From JAKFWF01 sp963732635 (GTDB lineage: Bacteria; Pseudomonadota; Alphaproteobacteria; Rhizobiales; Hyphomicrobiaceae), in NCBI GenBank assembly GCA_963732635.1, contig CAVTAL010000005.1, positions 310,001 through 374,000 of the forward strand: 64,000 nucleotides of DNA. The letters are read 5' to 3'. Every line of letters starts with the position of its first letter. The first letter of the stretch is position 1. The position numbers and the translations under genes were made by a program. The notes beneath the pieces were generated by a model that saw only the letters and a list, made by a program, of their open reading frames with translations, was not told where the DNA came from and made no database searches. This document shows, one piece after another, positions 57,130 through 64,000 of the stretch.

Positions 57130-59429
57130 CCCAGCGTTGCCACAGCATGATGGTGGCGGGCAGGAATACGAGGTCGCCGATTAGCGAGGCGGCGAGTGTC
57201 ACCGCGCACACCCGTCCGAACAACCTCAGCGACGGCAGGTCGGAGAAAACCGTCACGCCGAGGCCGAGCACCAGCACGATGGTGGTCAGGATGATCGCCG
57301 GGCCGACCAGCACGCGGGCACGGCGGATGGCGAGCGCCGGGTCCTCGCCCGGTCGCTCCTCGCGCCTGAGGCGATTGAGAAAATGAATCAGGCTGTCGAT
57401 GCCGAGGCCGAAGATCACCACCAGCGCCACCACGCTGGCGAACTCGAGCCCGCCGTCGGTGAAGCGCAGCAGCGCGCCCGACGTCACCACCGGGAACAGG
57501 CCCGGCAGCAAGCTCAACACCATTACGCCGACAGAGCGGAAGGCCAGGCCGAGCAGCACCGATACAAAAATTACCTCGGCGAACAGCGAGGTTTTCAGCT
57601 GGCCGATCATGCGCGCACTCGACCGCGCCGCGATTGCCGGCAACCCGGTGACCGAGATTTCCAACCCCGGATAGTCCTTGCGCACGCCATCCAACGCCCG
57701 ATCGAGCTTTTCGACCACGGGGAGGATCTGGCTCGAAGTCGATGTCGGGCAGCCGGCCGGTGACCAATACCGCGGTTTCTTCCTTGGCGATGAAGCGGCG
57801 CACCAGCGTTTCCGGCAGCACGCCAACGAATTTCTTCAAGGTCTCGACTTTGGTGTCGCCAGCTTCGGCGAGCCACCGGCGCAGACTGTCGAGCGACCAG
57901 ACATTGCCGACGCCAGCCTGCTTTTCCAGCGCCTCGTGCGCCTTGGCGATGGCGCCGAGCACGCTCGGATCATACATCGAGCGGCCATCCTTCCACTCGA
58001 TCATGATGTGCGCCGGGTTGCCGCCGGTCAATTTCTTGTCGAGGCTCGCGGTCGCCGACAACGCCTGCTCGCGATCCGGCACCTGGTCGGCGAGGCGATA
58101 ACGCGGCTCAAGACCTTGATAGATCAATCCAAGAATGACGAAGCTCGCGACGCCGAGGGCGGCAAAGAACACCGGATGCCGCACCACCTTGTCGACAACC
58201 ACACCGACGAAGCGGCCGAGTGCATCCATGGCGCCATCGACCGCCGCCGACCGTCCGGCGCTATCGCCTTCCGGTTTCAGCAGCAGCCGCCCCAGCACCG
58301 GCAATGCCGCGATGACGACGATATAGGACACGATCACCGACAGCACGCCGGCCATGCCGAACGACCGAATGAGACCCGACGGCGAGAACGTCAGCGCCAG
58401 GAACGACAGCATCGCGGTACCATGCGCGAGCACGCAGGCGGGCCCGACCACCCGCACGCCGAACCGCAGCGCTTCGTCGCGGCTATCGCCTTGCCGCAGA
58501 CGGTCGCGGATGGCGCTCGTCATCTGCATGCTATCGGCGAAGCCCATCACCATCACGAGCGGCGTCATGACATTGAGGAACAGGTTGAGCTTGAAGCCTG
58601 CCCAACCGAGCGCACCGAGCGACCACACCACCGCCAGGATCGGCGGCAGCACCGCCATCACCATGAAGGAAAAGCGGCGAAAGAACACCATCGCGATCAC
58701 GGCGCCGAGGATGAAACCAAGACCGTTGTAGACGAGGCGGTCGCGTTCGACGGCGTTGCGGATTTCGAGTTGCATCACCGGCGCGCCAGTGAGCTTGACG
58801 ACAAGGCCGGCCGGCTTGAAGGCGGTCTCAGCGGCTTGCCTGATGCCCTCGATGATGGGCTTCGCTCCCTGCCCCTGCATCGCCGCGCGGTCGAGCGACA
58901 GAACGATCATGGCGAGCGTGCCATCGTCGGACAGGAACTTGCCGGCGACGATCTCGTTCTTGCGCAGCGCCTGCACCATGGCCTTGAACTGCGCTTCGTC
59001 GGCTGGCAGGTCATCGGGCACGATCGGCGCGGCGTAGCCTGTCGCATCAGGTTTACCGCGTGCCGACAGCATCGAGACGATGCCGGAAACGCCGTCGGAA
59101 AGCTGCAGTTCGACCGCCGCCTTGCCAAAGGCTTCAAGCCCCGCGCGCGATAGCAGCGCCGGCCCCTCGACCACGGCCAGTACATCGTATTCACTGGACG
59201 GAAAACGCCTGTCGATTTCCTCGTATTTGCGGAATTCGGGTGTGTCGGTGCGGAACAGCTCCGACAGACTGTCGTCGACCTGGATGCGGCCTAGACCAAG
59301 GGTCGCGCATACGGTCAAAATCGCCAGCAACACCGCCGTCACCAGCGGCCGGGCGAGCGCCACGAGCCCCAGTCGTTCGAGCCCGAAGCCCAGATTAGAG
59401 GCCGCGTGCGGCGTGTCGGTGCCAGCCAT
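57119..59429 (-). CDS. RND superfamily (MMPL-type) exporter, one frame break
   Basis: About 769 aa when read through one extra C near 57732. The N-terminal half: LGRIQVDDSLSELFRTDTPE, IDRRFPSSEYDVLAVVEGPA in the periplasmic domain, then helices (FILGAVIAMVFFRRFSFMVM, VMVMGFADSMQMTSAIRDRL). After the break comes QILPVVEKLDRALDGVRKDY, FASVVALVVIFGLGIDSLIH and the end IMLWQRWGRG. The two related halves, each with a large periplasmic loop and a GxxxD-type TM4, fit a hopanoid/lipid- or drug-type RND protein. No membrane-fusion partner lies beside it. Confidence 0.83.
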
Positions 59430-59739
59430 TCGTCTCGCCGTCCCCTGGAACGCCCGCCGCGCGTTGCCTGATGTGAATCAGTAATCCCCTGAACGATGGT
59501 CGCATCCCGCCCGCTCATGACGCAAGCGTAAAGGAGCATTGATCGGAGGCGGCCGGCAATCGACACAGCGCGCACTGCTTTACCGCCAAGACCGTGATCG
59601 CAATTTGTGCCGGTTCTACCGCTGCGATGTCGACACACGGAGTTGAGTAGGCACCTTAACTTGTATCAGCACTTACTGTTGATCCGCACCGCTCGAAACT
59701 ATGCTATCATTCGCTTGAAACACATGGACGACCGGCCCA
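59430..59739. other. 310-bp gap between divergent RND transporter and Uma2 genes
   Basis: Nothing is seen beyond the two expected promoter regions. No repeat of the families found elsewhere and no RNA gene was recognised. The part closest to the Uma2 gene is relatively AT-rich. Confidence 0.5.
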
Positions 59740-60330
59740 ATGAATCAGCACGCCCGCACGTTCCCCGAGCAGACCACCGTGGAAGAATTCCTCGCATCGC
59801 CTGGGTGTGAGCGCTGCGAACTGGTCGACGGTGCGATCACCGCGATGGCGCCCGCGACGCCGATACATGGGCGTCTGCAAGCGCGGCTTGCGCTTTTGAT
59901 TGGCAATCATCTGGCAAAGGGCAAAGGCCCCTGCTGGGTTGCGACCGAGCCTGGGGTACAGCCACGCGCGCAAGCGCGCTTCAACGTCCGCATTCCCGAC
60001 CTCGGTGTCTCCTGCACGCCAGAACGCTCCGACGACAAGTTCCTGCGCGATCCCGTCCTGCTGGTCGAAATCCTGTCGCCCAGCAACGGCAAGGACACCA
60101 GCAGCAACGTCATCGCCTACACCAGCATCCCGAGCGTCATGGAGGTGTTGATCGTCGATTCCACCAGCCGCGCCATCGAGCACCTCTACCGCAACCCCGA
60201 CGGCACCTGGCCCGAAAACCCCGCTCCGATCGGCGAGGCGGACACGTTCACGCTCAGCAGCATCGGGCTGTCGCTGACGATGGCGGAGGTCTATGCCGGC
60301 ACGAGCTTGGATGTGGGGGCGACGGGGTGA
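59740..60330 (+). CDS. Uma2 family (DUF820) putative restriction-endonuclease-fold protein
   Basis: 196 aa. The PD-(D/E)xK-type core is visible as CELVDGAITAMAPATPIHGR (Glu and His), FNVRIPDLGVSC (the Asp) and DPVLLVEILSPSNGKDTSSN (E-x-L, with the expected Lys position not strictly conserved). IPSVMEVLIVDSTSRAIEHL and GEADTFTLSSIGLSLTMAEV complete the family pattern. Such genes are often mobile and their physiological role is unclear. A separate GIY-YIG remnant lies about 100 bp downstream. Confidence 0.85.
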   Translation: MNQHARTFPEQTTVEEFLASPGCERCELVDGAITAMAPATPIHGRLQARLALLIGNHLAKGKGPCWVATEPGVQPRAQARFNVRIPDLGVSCTPERSDDKFLRDPVLLVEILSPSNGKDTSSNVIAYTSIPSVMEVLIVDSTSRAIEHLYRNPDGTWPENPAPIGEADTFTLSSIGLSLTMAEVYAGTSLDVGATG

Positions 60331-60433
60331 CTGCACGCCTCCGAAGCGTTGGGTTGCGTGCGTAACCGAGCAGGAATTCAAGGTGAACTGCTTCGCCTAC
60401 GCAGGAACTCCCCGCCCGACATGATGATGCATT

Positions 60434-60712
60434 TATAGAATCGTCTACCCCAACGGCAAGATTTACGTTGGTGGCAAGACCATTGTAATCGACATCAATT
60501 ACTTTGGCAGCGCCAGTGATGATCTCATCGCTCTGGATTTCACGCTTCGCGAGCAACGGATGAGTATTCACCATCACGCGCGTGATATTGTGGGAGTCCG
60601 AAACCGTCAACTCGCGTCGAGGTTACCGCAAAGGAATTGGAGTTCATTCGGCGAATTCAGGTCGAATGACCCGTCCATCGGTTACAATCGCTGGCCAAAA
60701 CTAAAGACATAG
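60434..60712 (+). pseudogene. Decayed GIY-YIG nuclease-like gene
   Basis: Frame 1 reads YRIVYPNGKIYVGGK, then INYFGSASDDLIALDFT and, at the end, FRSNDPSIGYNRWPKLKT to a TAG at 710-712 of 60 kb. The expected centre is recovered only by changing frame: FTITRVILWESE, then EVTAKELEFIRRIQ. YxxxYPNGKIYVG and the NDPSIGYNRWPK end are typical of small proteobacterial GIY-YIG proteins. No intact start exists (TGA at 60425-60427), so I call it a remnant with three or more shifts. Confidence 0.7.
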
Positions 60713-60815
60713 ACTTGTCGCGCGACTTTGACCTTCGTTGAATTTGCTCTGCCTGTTGATCTGTGTTTGAATCTTAGCAAGTTAGCACCCTTCTGCGCCC
60801 TCCCCTCCCCACAAT

Positions 60816-60962
60816 CGTCATCCCCGCGAAGGCGGGGACCCAGTCAACGGGCGGAGCGATCGGTGTTAGACTTGGAATGAAGTGCAGCGTCGAGGCTTGT
60901 TCTGACCATTGACACTGAATGTCCAGAGGCTTGGCTGGGTCCCCGCCTTCGCGGGGATGACG
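60816..60962. repeat. Inverted pair of CGTCATCCCCGCGAAGG repeats
   Basis: 28-bp arms (60816-60843 and 60935-60962) are perfect reverse complements around a 91-nt centre. The CCCCGCGAAGGCGGGG core is itself palindromic. It lies 63 bp before the methylmalonyl-CoA mutase start and may be transcribed in its leader or terminate upstream transcripts. Confidence 0.8.
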
Positions 60963-61025
60963 ACTGAGTGGGTGCAATCGCGATGCGCTCACGGCTCCGC
61001 TTAAAAATTAGTTCGAGACGAGACC

Positions 61026-63204
61026 ATGACCCAGATCCCCGATTTCACGAGCATCCCGTTCACGCCGACCGCGCCGGCCACGCCCGCGCCGTCGGGCGAG
61101 CCGTGGCTGACGCCGGAGGGGATCGAGGTCAAGCAGTCGTACTCGGCAGCCGACATCGAGGGGCTGGATTTCCTCGACACCTGGCCCGGCATCGCGCCGT
61201 TCCTGCGCGGGCCGTACCCGACGATGTACGTCACCCAGCCGTGGACCATCCGCCAGTACGCCGGCTTCTCGACCGCCGAGGACAGCAACGCCTTCTATCG
61301 CCGCAACATCGCCGCCGGCCAGAAGGGCCTGTCGGTCGCGTTCGATCTCGCCACCCATCGCGGCTATGACTCGGACCACCCGCGCGTTCGCGGCGACGTC
61401 GGCATGGCCGGTGTGGCGATCGAACTCGATCTACGACATGCGCACACTGTTCGACGGCATCGACCTGTCACAGATGTCGGTGTCGATGACCATGAATGGC
61501 GCGGTGCTGCCCGTTCTCGCCCTTTTCATCGTCGCGGGCGAGGAGCAGGGCGTGCCGGCGGCCAAGCTCTCGGGTACCATCCAGAACGACATCCTCAAAG
61601 AATTCATGGTGCGGAACACCTACATCTATCCGCCCGGTCCCTCGATGCGGATCATTTCCGACATCTTCTCCTACACCTCGGCGCACATGCCGAAGTTCAA
61701 CTCGATCTCGATTTCCGGCTATCACATGCAGGAAGCCGGAGCGACCGCCGACCTCGAACTGGCCTATACGCTGGCCGACGGCGTCGAATACGCCCGCGCC
61801 GGTGTTGCGGCCGGACTGCCGATCGACAAGTTCGCGCCGCGCCTGTCGTTCTTCTGGGCGATCGGCATGAACTTCTTCATGGAGGTCGCCAAGATGCGGG
61901 CGGCGCGCCTGCTGTGGGCGAACCTGATCCGCAACGAGTTCAAGCCCGCCGACGACCGCTCGCTGAGCCTGCGCACGCATTGCCAGACCTCGGGCTGGAG
62001 CCTCGCCGCGCAGGACGTATTCAACAACGTGCCGCGCACCTGCATCGAGGCAATGGCGGCGACGCAAGGCCACACCCAATCGCTGCATACCAACGCGCTC
62101 GATGAAGCGATCGCGCTGCCGACCGACTTCTCCGCCCGCATCGCCCGCAATACACAGCTGTTCTTGCAGCAGGAAAGCGGCACCACGCGCGTCGTCGATA
62201 TCTGGGGCGGCAGCTTCTATGTCGAGCGCCTGACCGCCGACCTCGCGGCCAAAGCCTGGGCGCACATCCAGGAGATCGAAGGCCTCGGCGGCATGACTAA
62301 AGCGATTGCCGCCGGCGTGCCGAAGATGCGCATTGAGGAGGCGGCGGCTCGCACGCAAGCCCGCATCGATAGCGGCCGACAGACCATTGTCGGCGTCAAC
62401 AAGTTCAAGCCGACCGACGAAGCCCAGATCGAGATCCTGAAGGTCGACAACGCCAGCGTGCGCGGCCAGCAGATCGCCAAGCTTGAGCGCCTCAAGGCCG
62501 AGCGCGATCCAGCGGCCGTCAAGACGGCCCTCGAAGCGCTGACCGAAGGCGCGCGCGGTAACGGCAATCTGCTTGACCTCGCGGTGAAAGCCGCCCGCGC
62601 CAAAGCTACCGTCGGCGAAATCTCGGACGCCTTGGAAGCGGTGTTCGGGCGCCACCGCGCCGACATTCGCGCCGTGTCTGGTGTCTACCGCTCGGAAGCC
62701 ATGTCCACCAAAGGAGGCAAGGTGAACCCCGACGTCGCCCGCGTGACCGCACTGGTCGAGGAATTCGCCAAGAACGACGGCCGCCGGCCGCGCATCCTGG
62801 TCGCCAAGATGGGCCAGGACGGCCACGACCGCGGGCAGAAGGTGATCGCCACCGCCTTCGCCGATCTCGGTTTCGACGTCGACATCGGCCCGCTGTTCGC
62901 AACTCCCGACGAAGCGGCCCGCCAGGCGGTCGAGAACGACGTGCATGTGATCGGCGTGTCGTCGCTCGCCGCCGGCCATCTGACGCTGGTGCCGGAATTG
63001 AAGGCCGCGCTGGAAAAGGAAGGTCGCGGCGACATCATGATCGTGGTCGGTGGCGTCATTCCGCCGGGCGACTACGCGGAGGTGTACGCTGCCGGCGCTA
63101 AGGCGATCTTCGGTCCCGGCACCAACATTCCGCAGGCGGCCGGCGACCTGATCGACAAGCTCAACGCGCAGTTGGGTTATGCAGCGCGAACGGCCGCCGA
63201 ATAG
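61026..63204 (+). CDS. scpA: Methylmalonyl-CoA mutase, one frame break
   Basis: B12-dependent isomerisation of methylmalonyl-CoA and succinyl-CoA in propionate/branched-chain catabolism. About 725 aa when one extra A near 61423 is removed (SIYDMRTLFDGIDLSQMSVS). Substrate-barrel motifs: RGPYPTMYVTQPWTIRQYAG, FDLATHRGYDSDHPRVRGDV, NTYIYPPGPSMRIISDIFSY, RTHCQTSGWSLAAQDVFNNV and LHTNALDEAIALPTDFSARI. The C-terminal B12 domain has the cobalamin-ligating DGHDRG in KMGQDGHDRGQKVIATAFAD, then GVSSLAAGHLTLVPEL. Single-chain type of normal length, with intact residues on both sides of the break, so it is probably functional in the organism. Confidence 0.94.
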
Positions 63205-63210
63205 GCGAGG

Positions 63211-64000
63211 TCAATACCGCACCACCGTACGCCACGCGCGCGGCGGCAGTGCATGGCGAACGCCAGCCAGATGCGCGGCGGTGCGCCATTTCGACGGCTG
63301 CCTCGTCTTCAGCGCAAGCTGACGAACACGCGGCCGCCTGGGCTTAGCCTTGGCTAGCTTCATCGGTTTCGGCTCATCAAGCGACGCAGAGCTCGGCACC
63401 ACGCTTGCGGTCGCCGGTTGGTGTTCGAGAGATGCGCGCTGCATCGCCGCCGGAGCAGGATTGGCCGCATAGGTCTTCGCCGTGCCGCCGTAGCAGCCCG
63501 CGACACAGGTGATGATGGCCGCTTCCGAACCGGTCGGCGCGGTCGCCGCGATCTTCGTCACACCGGCCGGGCCATACGGCAGACCAGTCTGCGAAGACAG
63601 GCGCGGCGCGTAATAGACGACCTTGTTCTTTGCGTCGCCGCAGCCGGCGAGGCACTCGACGATGTTGAAATCGGGATCCAGGGCGGCGGGCAAACTGGCC
63701 TTGACGATCGGCACCTGGCGCTTCACCGACTGCCCGCACCATCTTGCGATTGTAGCGGGTCAGCACGATTTGACTGGCGCCCTTATGCGTCCGTTCGAAG
63801 CCGGCGCCGAATGCGTCCTCGGCCTTGGCCGCAATCGCCACGATCGGGGATGGCGGCTCAAGCTTGAAATTCGCCGCTGGCGATTGGATTTCGGGAAGAG
63901 GGAGCGTCGCAGCTTCCGCGACGGTCCCGTACGTCGGCTCGAAGCGAGGCGGAACTGGTGGAAAGGCTGGAATGTTGAGCGCAATACCGGCATCGGACGC
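63211..64000 (-). CDS. Hypothetical protein, 5' end outside the window, one frame break
   Basis: The N-terminal part (reading from the window edge at 64000) is Pro-rich: ASDAGIALNIPAFPPVPPRF, then VAIAAKAEDAFGAGFERTHK and GASQIVLTRYNRKMVRA. The frame changes near 63728 and continues with PIVKASLPAALDPDFNIVEC and KVVYYAPRLSSQTGLPYGPA. Two short CxxxC motifs, CLAGC and CVAGC, lie about 50 residues apart. The C-terminus is Lys/Arg-rich. Not recognised; the Pro-rich start and paired cysteines suggest a secreted or envelope protein. It is convergent with the mutase gene, 6 nt away. Confidence 0.55.

Noticed and set aside
57678..59153. 491-codon + strand open frame
   Set aside because: Antisense to the RND transporter, His/Arg-rich, no family resemblance.

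Overview
The window is high-GC DNA from an alphaproteobacterium, most likely order Hyphomicrobiales (Bradyrhizobium/Xanthobacteraceae-like). Supporting content: an NDUFA12-type complex I subunit next to a DUF2155 gene, a B12-dependent ribonucleotide reductase, a LexA gene with the alphaproteobacterial direct-repeat SOS box, a DUF459 protein, and families of short palindromic intergenic repeats. It starts inside xdhB and ends inside an unknown gene. No rRNA, tRNA or CRISPR array was seen.

Layout. (1) 1-7.2 kb, + strand: purine catabolism and uptake, with xanthine dehydrogenase large subunit, a BMP-type nucleoside/purine ABC importer (ATPase plus two permeases) and guanine deaminase. (2) 7.2-14.6 kb, - strand: cell-envelope cluster of two MltB-like lytic transglycosylases, a DUF459/SGNH-like protein and an 848-aa Pro-rich membrane protein. 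(3) 14.6-17.2 kb: repeat-rich gap followed by a small AT-rich island with two orphan genes and an RDD membrane protein. (4) 17.3-21.5 kb: galE and galU (divergent), garD, and an orphan RTX-toxin acyltransferase-like gene. (5) 21.7-31.6 kb: peptide-type ABC importer with two tandem substrate-binding proteins, then M20 amidohydrolase, NIPSNAP and FkbM methyltransferase genes. (6) 31.8-39.9 kb: housekeeping genes lexA/aat, DUF2155, NDUFA12 and nrdJ, then two unknown genes. (7) 40-57 kb: accessory catabolic region holding a DUF486 membrane protein, a 276-bp MITE-like element, SDR, flavin monooxygenase with a SnoaL-like front end, ThDP enzyme, cupin, a - strand set (TIM-barrel isomerase, FAD oxidoreductase, broken RlmA-like methyltransferase), a divergent IclR regulator with a perfect palindrome in the shared promoter, a Liv-type ABC importer with a permease-ATPase-ATPase triple fusion, quinone oxidoreductase and a ureohydrolase. 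(8) 57-64 kb: RND transporter, Uma2 nuclease, a decayed GIY-YIG gene, methylmalonyl-CoA mutase and a partial unknown gene.

A striking property is the number of single-base reading-frame breaks in otherwise well-conserved genes (xdhB, both transglycosylases, garD, RND transporter, methylmalonyl-CoA mutase and others). Most look like isolated indels, so sequencing or assembly error is the simplest explanation. The RlmA-like gene and the GIY-YIG remnant carry several breaks and may be true pseudogenes.

No clearly new defence or mobile system is demonstrable. The best candidates for novelty are the IclR-controlled catabolic region at 40.8-57 kb, the AT-rich orphan gene pair at 16.0-16.8 kb, the orphan HlyC-like gene and the MITE.
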